DNA of 64,000 nt from Neurospora intermedia (lineage: Eukaryota; Ascomycota; Sordariomycetes; Sordariales; Sordariaceae), in contig BTPP01000004.1 of assembly GCA_037102815.1 (NCBI GenBank), forward strand, positions 1,550,001-1,614,000, in the 5' to 3' direction. Below the pieces are notes generated by a model. That model saw nothing but the letters and a program-made list of their open reading frames with translations, ran no database searches and was not told the origin of the DNA. Each line of letters begins with the position of its first letter. The first letter of the stretch is position 1. Below are positions 34,835 through 47,222 of the stretch, one piece after another. The position numbers and the translations under genes were made by a program.

Positions 34835-35922
34835 ATGCCGCCAACACTGGAACTTCTCGCAGAAGACTACGCGTCAGAGGAAGACTCCGACTTCGCCCCA
34901 GAAACCGCCGAAGCCGCGGAAGAATCATCAATATCCGACGATGACGACGAAGAAGCCGGTGACGATGCCGAGAAATCGAAACCCGAAAAGAGGAAACGCG
35001 CTGCCATTGACGAGGCGGAAGACGCTGGTTATGACAATTCCGGAGATGAAGCTATAATAAAGAAGGGGGAGAAACGACAAAAGAAAGCAAAGACAAAAAA
35101 TGCTGCCGACGAGGAGGAAACTGGCGAGGGCGGTCTCATCAAAACGCGCAGCCAGCGCGCTGTTGAGTATGTTATCACATCAATTTTTCTTATCTTTGGG
35201 TCCTGGTCATTAACGACAATGGCAGAAAGGAGAAACGTTCAACAGCCGCCGCCAGCGGACCTGTTACAATCGACGTCGATGCCCTTTGGGCGCAAATGAT
35301 CAGCGAGCCGGTCATACCACGAACAAGTACAGTAAAACCAGACGAAAGCGCCGATGCAGCGAACCGTGACATCGCGAAATCGTCATCCCAGCAGCCAGAA
35401 ACAGCCAAGGCGAAAGATCTCGATTCCGACCTCATAAAGATCAAGAGAACCTACAACTTCGCCGGCAAAGTCCACACCGAAGAAAAGCTCGTTGCCCGCG
35501 ATTCTGCCGAAGCAAAACTCTATCTCGCCTCTCTCGGAGAGAACGCTCCAGCTGACGGCGAAACAGCCGCCGAGGACGAGTCCTCCTCTGCCAAGCGCAT
35601 GCCCCGAAAAGCTTTCCGGTCCGTCTTCGAGCCCATCACCGACGCCAACTCGGCGCATCGTTCCGATCTCAATCTGAGCATGGCCTCCCGCCTGCAGGCT
35701 CGTGAAGCCACGGGCAACAAGGCCAAGAAGCTCAACACAGTCGAGAAGAGCAAGATGGACTGGGCGGTGGCGGTCGACAAGATGGGCCTCAAGGACGAGC
35801 TCGAGCTGGCTGGCAAGTCCAAGGACTCGTTTGCGGCGAGGCAGGATTTCTTGGCCAGGAGCGAGATGCGCAGGGAGGAGGAGGCAAGGAGGGCGAGGAT
35901 GGCGCAGGCGGGGAAGACGTGA
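34835..35922 (+). CDS. swc5: SWR1-complex subunit SWC5 (BCNT/CFDP1 family)
   Basis: Two exons, 34835-35166 and 35226-35922 (59-nt intron, GTATGT donor, branch TTAAC, GGCAG acceptor); 342 residues. The N-terminal half is acidic and disordered (EDYASEEDSDF, SDDDDEEAGDD) as in all Swc5 proteins, followed by the conserved motif VDALWAQM and then the C-terminal BCNT domain (EKSKMDWAVAVDKMGLKDEL, then KSKDSFAARQDFL), which defines the family. Swc5 binds H2A-H2B through its acidic part and is required for SWR1 to exchange H2A for H2A.Z. Length matches yeast Swc5 (303). Start: ATG opening MPPTLELL. Confidence 0.93.
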
Positions 35923-36294
35923 GCGTGTCACGATCTCCAGTCAATCCATTGGTCGCTTGCCTATCATTGTTGTATGGATGGCGTCTCCCTTACCACTACA
36001 CGTTTGGAAGGACAGCACTATGCAACACCATATCATTTCTTACGATCGCCAAATAGAGATACCCCAGTTTTCGATATCGGAACCTTCCAACTCGTCGAAG
36101 GCACCAAGCAAAACCCACCTTGCATGAATTCAGGGGCACAGTCACATATCAATTCCTTGCAATTCCTGGTTCTCACTGCAAAGGAACATGCATTTCTCAT
36201 CCAGAAATCGTTTGGCAAGTTGTACCCATGCACCACCCTGTCTGACTCATGATCCCAATTTCTCAATGCAGTTATCATCAACCAATCATCAACT
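35923..36294. other. Intergenic region, SWC5 to tRNA-Ser
   Basis: About 370 bp with the SWC5 3' end and the tRNA 5' flank. Nothing else recognised. Confidence 0.5.
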
Positions 36295-36376
36295 GGCGTG
36301 GTGGCGGAGTGGTCTAACGCGCAAGACTAGAAATCTTGTTCCTTCGGGAGCGTCTGTTCGAATCAGGCCCACGTCG
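36295..36376 (+). tRNA. tRNA-Ser(AGA)
   Basis: Class II tRNA, no intron. Acceptor GGCGTGG (36295-36301) pairs with CCACGTC (36369-36375) with one G-T pair; discriminator G, as in serine tRNAs. Anticodon arm CAAGA-CTAGAAA-TCTTG carries AGA, reading TCT. A long variable arm (stem around TTCGGG) and T arm GTCTG-TTCGAAT-CAGGC follow. The A-box region is GGCGGAGTGG, typical of Ser tRNA. Confidence 0.95.
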
Positions 36377-36383
36377 AAATGAA

Positions 36384-36407
36384 TTTTTTCTTCTTTTTTT
36401 TTTTTTT
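36384..36407 (+). terminator. Pol III terminator of tRNA-Ser
   Basis: A six-T run, then a 14-T run at 36394-36407, beginning 8 nt after the tRNA. Confidence 0.75.
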
Positions 36408-38595
36408 GAATCTTATTTTGGGTAGCTCCATAACACCAGTCTGGGGTACCTAGCCGCTAGCAGTGGATGCCGACGACAACGCTTTTTCCCTGGTTTATTC
36501 ACGAAGATATCCCAATATCCGAAATGCTGATTGTATTAACTGGAGGTTCAGTTTCCGCTGATACAGAACTAGATCAAGGACCTCCCCTCCAAATTGATAA
36601 CGTCAAGTAACTCAACAAAGGAAAATCGTCTACGTCGAACTTCCTGTCTCAAACAGTCAGTTCAACATCCCAAGGTTGTTGTGTACCTCTACCTATGTAT
36701 GCACGCCTTCGGAGCCCTTTTGAGATCTGAAAATAATCTCGAAGGTAGACTCGCTTTAGAGAGCCTACCTTACCCCCCTTCTTACCGACCAATAGTCGAA
36801 GCTGGTGCTTACAAAAGAAGACGGTAACTGAATATTGGTAAAAGGTGATAGCGGTGACTATCTACTCGGCATAGGATTCGTGATAGCGTCACCTAACTTC
36901 GCGCCACATCCGGAGGATGCAACGGCGATACCTACCAACGGTGAGGATGGGTGAATGGCAGGTTGGGGTGGAGATTCTTACCCGGCCGGGGAAGGAAGGG
37001 CACGAGGTCAAGATGATGGTTGTGACGATGATTTGTTGCAGCAGACGTTTTAATATTGACCATCTCCGTTCCTTCTCCCGGGGTAATAGGGGTATCGTTG
37101 ACTTGAGACGACAAAGTATTGCTAGCAGTGCTAGGTTGAGAGAGTAAAACCATTTGCATGTAGCCTGACATGGAATGGTTTAAGTCGTCAATGCCTGTCA
37201 TTAACGAAGCGGCGTGTTGGCCCTTCCTTTTGGAGGAGATTGCTACTCGATAATGTGGGAGGAAGGACTGGGTTTCCCAGTGGTTTCTAAGTACCTGATG
37301 ATGAATGACTTGAGAAAGTCAGGACGAGCAGTAAGTAGGGGAAAGGAAAAAGAAGATACATCCGATGACCATGACCCAAAGTGAAAACTGGCGCAGATAA
37401 GTGTTTTGTAGGAGTGACTCAGTTTCATGAGGTTTCTTCTTTTTTTTTTTCTCTCTCTATCTTTTCCCTCCCAAATTACCAGTACAATCCATCAATAACA
37501 CGAAATGTAGTCCAATTCACAAGGTGTGTACGTCACTCTTAAACACCTACCACCACTGCACAACTGCAAATAGACAGGATTTAAATGGATTCCATAACAT
37601 GGAAACTACCTACCTACATCGTCCCACTCTTTCCTCCTGTCTCTGTCTGAGATCCATATACCGTGCCTGACACGCTGCACTTTTTTAACCTGCGGATATC
37701 ATGTGGGATCAGATAGACAGAGAGAAGGTGCTTACCGTATGAGCATACCTAGTGAGCCATCCTTGGACATGATTTATCGGACATCATATCTCAGATCCCA
37801 ACTCTTCTGGCGTACAATACAAACAAAACAAGGGAATGGAAGTAGGAGGGAAAAAAGAAAGATCAATACATAACGATAATAAAACATATCGATACCTAGC
37901 TCTCACGACGAATGAACTTTGCTCTTGTTCTCTAGAGGAAGATGATGGCCCAGTGTGAGATGGTACGAGGCCTATCAGCTGACTTTCCCTGCCATTCATT
38001 AAACACTCTACTTCCCAAAAAATAGGTAGTAAGCCTTCAACATCTCCATCATAGTCCACTACCTCGATCCCGATAAGTCACCACTACAACCTCCAACCGA
38101 ACTCTCTCAAATCATCCCAGCCCTCAGCATACCATGCAGCAGCATCTTAACTTCCATCTTCCATTCAATCGCCATCACATTTTCAGGGAACCTCAAAAGC
38201 TTGATGTTCTCGATAGTAACTCTCGTCCTCCTTTTTGTTTCTACCTATGTAGGATCTGATTTGATCTGGACCGTCCTTATAGTCTAGTCGATGTACCCAA
38301 GACTACAGTTACACACGGGAAACTGAACTTTCCCATCAGAGAAGCTGAGGAGTAAAAGTAAACCGGAACCATATCCGACACTCCCTCCCTCCGCATTTCA
38401 TTCCCTCAAAGAAAGACCAAGCTCATCATCACCACAAAAACATAAATAAGTAATCTTACATTGTTCCGAGGAGAAACGCCATGCTGACTGAATATGTGGC
38501 ATGTGTAAACGTTCCGAGGTGTAGCTAGCAATCCATATTCCTAGGGTAGGTAGTATGGGCTTGAAGGCTGCCTGTCTGATCTTTTACCACTTACA

Positions 38596-38619
38596 CCTAC
38601 CTACCTACCTACCTACCTA
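38596..38619. repeat. CCTA (=AGGT class) tetranucleotide repeat, six copies
   Basis: Six perfect units; reverse complement of the unit repeated at 22081-22124. Confidence 0.9.
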
Positions 38620-39228
38620 GCTACCTACTTGGTGGTGGTGTCGGGTGCTTTCTGTGCCATGTTTGCTACCCGAAAAAGATGAATGCCGCATGATTTCATT
38701 ATATTGGTAACACAAAAAGGATTCCTTTCCTCCTCCTTTTTCGTCCCGCCCTTCATTCCCTCGTGGCGATTATATTACCCTATCTATGCCAGTTGGACAG
38801 TTGCCTTCCCTTCCCGCATCATGTCGTGCTACCTATTTTGCTGTGGTTCCCCTTTTTTCGATACAACACAACTCACGTTTGCTTGGTACGTGTACTTGGT
38901 CAAATTACGCCTCACTACCAGACGATATGTGCAGTGTAAGCTTTATATCACTAATGTCACGGTCATCAATAGATTATGGAATCATATTTTGTTTTCAAGT
39001 TAATCGCGTTTCAATATCGGTATTGGTATGGTATAGACAGACAAGACAAATCCAACCGTTGCGTTGCCCATAGGAAACCGGGACCGCCATTGCTCCCCTC
39101 TCCCACGCCGCCTGCAAAAACAAAGGTAACACATCACGCGAATAAACTTTCTGGGGAAAAAACAGAAGAAGTAGAGTAAAAAAAAAAGGAAAAGAGACCT
39201 CGCTTGTCTTGGTATATCGTTTGCTGCA

Positions 39229-39241
39229 CGCGCGCGCGCGC
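39229..39241. repeat. Alternating CG tract
   Basis: Thirteen bases of C-G alternation, resembling the tract at 6030-6042. Confidence 0.8.
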
Positions 39242-39971
39242 CGCAACGTTTCCCGCCCTCTGTTTTTTCTTTGCCCTCTAACAGCCACAGAGGGGAAAAT
39301 AGCGGAACGAAACGGGCGTCGCTCATCTCTTCGTCCGTCGTGGTTTTGGTAACCCCAGCTCTTTCTTCGCCTTTCCCTTCTCTACCCTCCCTCCAATCGG
39401 TAGCGACCTCTTTGTTTCCAGCATCCTCTCCCCAGAACCCATGGGCTTGGATCCCATTACTTTCTCCCACACCACTCATGGAAGAACACCCGAAATAAGA
39501 TTGAGAAAAGCACGCACGCCAAAATCATCCATTTCTTTTGTTGAGAGGGGCTTTTGCTTCCCATAGCAGCCGCGGTGTCCCTGGGGAGAAAGAGCAAGGT
39601 GAAAAGCGCCCGGATCAGAGGGGATAGAAAAAGATGATAGAAAAAAAGAAATCGTACAGAACACCGATAGAGAGCAAAGACTCCAAGGTCGATGGGGAAT
39701 CATGATTAAACAAAATAGTTAGCCCCCCTCTTGATGATGCTTCTCAAATGCAATTTCTCCAGGGACGCCCCGAGGTGTATGTAGAGCTCATATCCACTCG
39801 AAAGCCCACGCCACCTCCACTAGATCATAATCTGGAGGCAGAAACTGTGGGCATGGAGCCAGCGGCAACGACTGGGCGGCGATACTCGAAGTTCTGATCG
39901 GTATCAACCGCTTGCCCGAACCTCACAGCCCCATTAACTGATGAAAAAATTAGAAAGATTGCGTTCAATGC

Positions 39972-41248
39972 TCAAATCAAACCGCAGAGACGCAGGTTCT
40001 CCTGGATAATGATATCTGATTTTGTCTATTAGCTTCTTGTCCACGCAAAATTTTGAAGTAGGCAAACAACGTACCATTGACCGCAGCCATGACGAAACGA
40101 ATTTGTGTGGTATCCGTCGCGCATGTGAAATGCGTGTAAATCTGCTTGGTCTCGTGCTGGTTCAAACTGACGAAGCGGTTGAGAATGTAGTCGCAAGCGG
40201 CGGCGTAGTCATCACCACCCTCGTAATCGGGGAAGTAGTTCTTCATCGGGCTGACCGGCAACTTCTCCTTAAACCTATCGATCTTGTTGAGGAAAAGAAT
40301 GATGGATGTCTTGATGAACCACCTGGAGTTGCAGATGGAATCGAACAGAGTAAGGGCCTCCTGCATACGGTTGACGGTTTCATCTTCGAAAAGCAACTGA
40401 TCGTACTCGGAAATGGCGACCAAGAAAAGAATGGTGGTGACGTTCTCGAAGCAGTGGATCCACTTCTTACGTTCGCTACGCTGGCCACCGACATCGAACA
40501 TACGGTACGTAAGATCGCCAATAATGAAGGTCGTTTCCGTAATACCGGTTGTCTTGACACGTGATCGCAGAACGTCCTGGTCGTTGGGCATATAGTCGGG
40601 CGCGGCGATACGAGCGATGTTATCGAAGTAGCTGTGACAGCGTGTTAGCGGTTGGAGACCACAGCCTCCCTCATCATGCGGAAACTTACTATCTTGCCGA
40701 GTCGTTCAATTGGTATTCCCTTGACCTCTTAAAGCAGCTCTGGACGCCAGCGTCCCTCCAGAGGGCCTCGATAGCATTGCCAACCTCAGGAGGCAGCACG
40801 TCACCTTCTATTTGAGCGGGCTGCATGAAGATGGTCTGGACATGGTACTCGACGCGCTGATCGGCGAGTGGCAACTCTAGGGACTCCATGGCCTCGAGAA
40901 TGACACGCATGGACTGCACAGTGTTGCTGAAGATGATTTCCTTGAACGACTCGCGCTCGTCGCGCGAGTAACCTCCTTCGTGGATAAGCTTCATCTGCTT
41001 CAGAATGGTCGACTTTCCGGATTCACCAGCACCTGCAACATAATGTCAGCTTCTGTGAAATTTCATTGGTGACCCAAGGGTCCGGACCAGGGCCGCGCCA
41101 GCAATTGGCTTGTCGGGGAACAAGACATACCCAGAAGAAGCATCTTGATCTCATTGCGTTGTTGCATGCGATCCCTCTTGAGCTGGTTCTCAATCTCCTC
41201 GTTCCGGGCCTTGCCCTCCTTCTCCTCTGTACTCATTCCGCAACCCAT
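39972..41248 (-). CDS. gna-1: Heterotrimeric G-protein alpha subunit GNA-1 (Galpha-i class)
   Basis: Four exons: 41248-41131, 41032-40690, 40631-40075 and 40015-39972; 353 residues. Motifs: N-terminal MGCGMSTEE (Gly2 myristoylation, Cys3 palmitoylation), P-loop GAGESGKS (40-47), Switch I Arg in RSRVKTTG, Switch II DVGGQRSERKKW, the NKID guanine-specificity box, TCATDT, and the C-terminal ENLRLCGLI with the pertussis-toxin cysteine. It binds Gbeta-gamma at the plasma membrane and, in Neurospora, regulates adenylyl cyclase, hyphal growth, female fertility and conidiation. Intron 1 splits the first P-loop glycine codon and the last exon codes only 14 residues plus stop, so both ends depend on splicing. 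Length equals that of the Neurospora protein. Confidence 0.98.
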
Positions 41249-43970
41249 TTTGGCGACTTGCTGTAGCTCGTAGCAATGATAGAGAGTGTCTGTTTCGTTA
41301 TTCGGGGATTATTATCGACGGTCTGGTGACGACTTTGAGGTTAGTATCAGAGCGATGATAATTGAGACGAACTGGGACGTCGACAGGCGACTTGTATTTG
41401 TAAGTGTTAGGGGGGGCGAGAACCCCCTGGTCTCTGGGGGGGGGACGGGAGGCAGTCCAGTTGGAGTCTCCGCTGCGAAAAATAGCGGGTGCCCTTCCAG
41501 AAACGAGCTAGAACCACCACCCCCGAAAAGCCTCGGAGTCGCTGTCATTGCGCCCATTGCAACCGCAAACAAATGTCGGATCGAGGCTCGATGGTCGATG
41601 CAGTTTCGAAGGTGTTGATTGTTGGGCATGGCAGCGCTCGGTGAGGTGCGATTGACAGGCGGCAAACAGGACAGACAGCCTTTGAGGGCAGCACGACGAG
41701 GCGAGAGGATGATGGGATGCAAAGGCGTTCGTTCTCTTGCGCTGGACTGGACTGAATGGAGTGCTTATGTTGCAAACCTACTCACTTTTTTTTTTTCCGG
41801 CAGTATACCACGCAATTGCAATTAGGCCTTCAATCAACCGCACTTGATTGGAAGGGGAGCGTCGGATCGGTTGGTGCGAAAGGGAGAGACGGGGTGCAGC
41901 TCGATAATTAGAAAGTCGTCAAGACCATACGATAGGTAGGTAATTGTCGCGAGGTAGGCGGCGGCCAAGAGGAGAGTTACTGCTGGACTCTCTCAGCAAT
42001 TCGCGGTTGCGGGAGGAAGGGTGTCGAGCCGGAAAACGGAAAACGAAAGGAAGGGAAAGATTGGGGAATTGGTGGAGGAATGGGAGGTTGGCTTTGTCGG
42101 TGTTAATGTGAGTGAAATGGAATGGTGCGCACTCTCACACCAGACCCAAACCAGGCGACCAGGCACACTCCAGCACTGATGCGTACTGACTGCGTGTAGT
42201 GCGTACGGGCATCGGGCAGGCGCACAGTACAGGGACTACTACGCTAGACTCCCGCCGATTTCCAGTCCCAGTTCCATCAGTGAATTTCGGGGGCAGCGAC
42301 CCAGCAGAGACCCACCGCGCACTCTCCAAGGTGAGATGGGCTCCAGCTGCGATGGCACTCCGGCTAATCAGAGGCCGTCGTTGCGTGCATGCAAGTGGGC
42401 CAATGCAACAGACCCTGGGCTGCCGGCCTTGGGAGTTGGGACGATGGACTCCTCCTCCTCGTTTGGATGCCGACCTGAGCGACCATCATTGACCCTTTTC
42501 GTCCTATTTGAACCTCTTTTTTTGATAACACGGCTCTGTCCTTTGCTTTGCGACTGGCTGCCTTGCCCTGTGCCTGGCGTCCTAGTTCCAAACATTGTGA
42601 GTGGATGCTACTCTAGGCTGCTGTTCATGTTCATGCACCGCGTCGACGGTGGAAAGAGCGTAACATCGCCCACCCCCTTCGAGACCCTCTCTATCCATTT
42701 TGATCCATCTCCCACCGACGTGTGCCCCTGGCCTCGCCTCCAGTGGCATCCGTACCTGGCATGACAGCGCATGGAACGGAACAAAAACGGCGGACACCAC
42801 TGGACACCATCACCCTTTGCATTTCGACAATCGCCCTTCTCTGCTCCAGTTCCTCGCTCCAGTCCGGCCCATCCCATGCGATCACCAAGGGGATGGCCAC
42901 ATGGCGGTGGGCGAATTTTACCCCAAGACTGCCCATCCTGACCGTTTGAAATTTGGCCAGCCGATAACAGCCATTGTCGGTCGAATGAAAAAAAAAGCGT
43001 TTCCAGTTTTCATGTTTCTTGGTTCTCCTGACTTAGCTCAAAGAGTGGATCTCTGGGCAAAGGCTAGTCGGCATCCCAACGCGGCCATGTTTTTGCGCTG
43101 GAGCCGCGTCGAGCCCCGTTTCGTCCGTATTTCCGGGTCAGGAACAGAAGAAGAAGCAATGTAGTAGTGTAGTGCCTACATAGCTACCATCTCCATATTC
43201 CGTACACACACTACCGACTTCGGATATACAACACTACTACATACGCTACAGATGCGCAGTCACTGCGATCAATGACGTCTGTCAACACGATGACCGATTG
43301 AGTGATTGCAAGAACAAGATGTTGGAAACCCACTGAACTGTCACAGGCCAGAAATAACAACACTGTATCAGCAAAGGTACGGGAAAGACCATGAGAATCT
43401 CTACAGTTGATATGGGATCACGCCGCTGAGCACATCACGCGCCGTGCACGGATTTTGTGTATGTGCGATACGGTTCAGCGATTGGGAAACGAGGCTTATG
43501 AGGATAATCCCCTTCTCATTCCATCTGTCTGCCATGCCACTGAACCCTGATCTGTCGAATTCGAGGTTGGAGAGTCGTAATTTGCACCTGGTCCATTTGG
43601 ACAGGCTCCGGTTAGAACACGATCTGGCACGGATACGGCACCGATCCGACCACAGCACGGCAGGGCTCCGTGACACTCGCGAAGCCATGCCCGATACCCC
43701 TGACCGACCCTGAACCGATCAACATCAGTCATCAAACAGCGGCAGGCTTGCGCCGGCGCTTCGGATCCGGGCCCACCACCGGTGTTGATGCGTCCGGTAT
43801 GATGCGGCACGGGCAGCTGTGCGATATCGATAGATTCTATGTGTGACAGTTTCGACAGTGCCAGTGACAGGTCTGTCTGTAGACGATGTGTATATGTACA
43901 CAGATCAGCCCTGCACTAGCAGAGTTGGTCCATATAGTACATAGTAGAACTAACGGACCGCAGAAGCGGC

Positions 43971-43989
43971 GACGACGACGACGACGACG
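43971..43989. repeat. GAC trinucleotide repeat
   Basis: About six perfect GAC units. Confidence 0.85.
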
Positions 43990-46900
43990 TCTCGGAGAGC
44001 CTCTTCTTAGGATATCGGGGCTCCGGGAATCCCCAACAACCTCAAACTCATTTCGACTAGTCATGAGGCCGTCAACCGTGAACAAAGATTCGACGCCTGC
44101 TATAGGCCCCTGGACGAGGGTTAGACAGATTCTTGGATTTCCGTGCGTGCATATGCATCTAATAAAGTGCGACTTTGAAACCACCACCAGATTAGCCGGG
44201 ATTGACGATCCATGCGGCACAAAGGAGACATGTATCAGACACACGTCAGCCTTTGGTTCTATAAGGTAGGAGCATAGGTATGTATGCTTCGGCTGTAGTT
44301 AAATCTGATAGGACAGACATGTACTCAAACTGCAACGATGCCGATGCTTGAAAGGATTTCGAAATGTTTGCTTGATGGTCAACATCATGATCATACACAC
44401 ACTCTCCCCTCTTTTCATCCCTCCCTCCCTTCCTTCCTCCCGCCGGCCGCAGTATTGTTTGCTCATCTAGGACATCGCAGGAACAACCACGATCACTGAC
44501 AACGGAGCCCTCAACCCCACACGAACTGGAAGGACCTCCGGGAATGAATGGAACTGAAAGCACGAAATGGACGGGTTGGAACTAAATCCGAACTGAGAGA
44601 TTCCTTCTCCACAGAGCATTGACCATGCCGATGCGCCATGTCGGTCCCACTCCCACCTACCTCTACCCCTGCAGGGCCCGTTTTTCGATACCCCCGCCTC
44701 ATGTGATCAGCAAGAACCGATGGTCTTTTTTTTCTTCAAACAAGATCCACGCTCATGAATTTTGGCGGATGTTTGAAACATCCTATTGTGATATCTTGGT
44801 CAGTCATGAGAGATCATCATCCAAAAAAAGGGAAGTGACGGGAAGACGTCTAAATAAGTTTATATCACTTTCAGAAAGGACAGCCGGGCATGCCATTGTC
44901 AACAAGACAACGGTCCGAACCCACGACGAACGGCACAAAACGAAAACCCGGCAAGCTTAAAAACAACCCTAAAACACCAACGTACGATTAATCCGGCAAC
45001 GCCTTTTGTTTAGCGCGGCAAACTCCGTATTTCAATCACAAGAAAACTGCCGGACCACAAAGGACAATCGCGGCGGGCGAATTGAATTGAAAGAAAAACG
45101 AGAGCAGCAGCTACACCATCCCCACGCGGCAGCGGCCGAAAGCAACAGTCATCATCCCGGCATGGTTTAGTTTTATCTTTTCTTCGGGTTCACAGTCATT
45201 GTTGGTTTGGGGTTGTGCCAATCCCGCAATTTTCTCATCTCCGGCCAACTGGCCGGGTATCCTCTTTACGCTGTTCTCCATTCCTTTCTTCGCTGAAACT
45301 ACGCCGGTCAATATGGCACAAAACTGGAGTCTCTTCCTTTTTGAAGCTCTATTTACAAACTGAGAGATTTGATATTTCTCCTTATTCATGCCGTCGGTAG
45401 GGGGGCAGGTTACGCGAGGCTGCAACGGTGCCTCTTTAGTGGCCAGTGGTAGTGCGTGCATGGTACAGAGCTTGTCTCTTCGCAGACTTTTGGCCCGAAA
45501 TTGTCTGCAATTTCAGAAATGAGCAGACCAAACTCTTTTCTGGCTAGGGGCTGACTCCATGTACGCGCGGCTATTGGCTGGAGCTTGTACTCCACTTTTG
45601 CAATAATGCTAGCGTTATGTTCATGTCAGGCACCGTGCTGCACAGGATCGCGACATGCATCGCTAGCACGGCAACACTTTTGGTTGAAGCTGGTGGGGGC
45701 GAGATCATGACTTTTCTTGGCTCTCCCTCCCGTTCCGTTGTTGGTGTTGGTCGATGGTGTCATCGTGTGGTTTCTAGCCTGGAGCGCTGGGGTCTTTTTG
45801 CTTTGCTCTTTTCAGGCCGTGTCTTCAGTGGGAGATGCGCTACACTGCACTACAAGGACAAGCCAGACCACCTCCCTTACTCCGCTGAGCTAAAAACTCG
45901 GTCCTTTTTCGTTGCTTTGAACTGGAAGGGAACTCAAGAAGCCACCCAATCTTTGCTTGCATACCTACCGTTTTTGGGTTCTCATAATGCTTCTTTCCAT
46001 CCCCCATTTGCCACGTTTTTTTTATGGTTTACCCTTCGTCACGCAGCCCCTTCATCATTTTTCAATGTCCATCATCCGCGCTCCCGCAAGTGCAAGATTT
46101 GAGATTTCGCTTGTTCTTTTTTCGGGAGCGGTTTCAGATCATGACATGGCATGGCTCATGGAGTGGTATGGCGAATTCAGAAGTTTGAGACTCAAAAAGA
46201 AACCTAGAAAGAAGCCGGGTTGTCATGGAATTTCAGCGATTTCATGGATGTCAGTTCCTTGTCGTATTAACCCTCCCCCGGTTCTGGCTTTCGGGTTGAA
46301 CGCCCACCCCGAATGACTTTCCGTTCGGTTTCCGTTACAGAGTCAGTATTAGATATCCTGGCACACTGTTAAACCACCGCTTCAAGTTCCAAGAGATGTG
46401 CCGCGGTATCGCAGACAAGATGGAGGAGCGGGAGTAGGGACAAACGGCGAAACGTCTGCACACCCGCTCGTCGTTTCTCTGTATACTCGCTGCGAAGACA
46501 GTTCAAGTTATATTTGAAAACAACTCTACATACCTACGTATAAACTCATACAAGCCAGTGCCCTACCATTAACATCAAAGACAACCGACCTTTCATCTTA
46601 TAACAGATACGAAACACACTCAAAGAAGAGAGATCGGATGGTTTGAAATGAAACAACATGGACAAAACGAAAAACGCATCTCTTTGTCGTGTTATATTCA
46701 AGATCGCGCAACCAGCTCCTGGCAAACCCCAACCCATTCATTCATCATCCTCAACGATCGTTTCGGCCTCCCACATGCCACCCATCGCGAAGGAGAAATC
46801 GAACCCAAGCGAAAGTTCGCTTAACTCTGGAAAAACGAGGTACTATTCTAGAAGCCGGTTTCGAAAAAAGAACAAGAGCGCAACTGAATCTTGAGAGATA

Positions 46901-47201
46901 TGATATGATACGGGCATACGGGATCCCACGTCTTGCCCACATCCGGGCCACCACGGGCCACGAAGCAACCACGGCAAACCACGGCTGTAACGTTGGGCAA
47001 AATTGATACTAATTGACAAGAAGTCCAGTCCAGTTATGAGTGTTCCAATCGAATTTGCAATCTCATAAGGCACGGACGTTGGATTAATTAGGAACGTTGA
47101 ATGGTGCAAGTGCCCTGGCAAGCATAGTATGGTGTGCACAGTACATACACTACAGTCAAGGTGCCATTTATTATTTTCTTTTTTGATCTCATTTTTTTTT
47201 C

Positions 47202-47222
47202 TTTTTTTTTTTTTTTTTTTTT
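47202..47222. repeat. Poly-T tract, 21 T
   Basis: Twenty-one T preceded by two shorter T runs. Confidence 0.85.

Larger units (their letters stand above)
36408..39971. other. Intergenic region, tRNA-Ser to gna-1 3' end
   Basis: About 3.5 kb, relatively AT-rich, with no recognisable protein. It contains a CCTA repeat (38596-38619), an alternating CG tract (39229-39241) and the 3' flank of gna-1. Short frames show no family motif or splice-supported extension. Confidence 0.55.

Noticed and set aside
45617-46102. 161-codon plus-strand frame
   Set aside because: No recognisable domain and random-looking composition; not supported by splice-linked neighbours.
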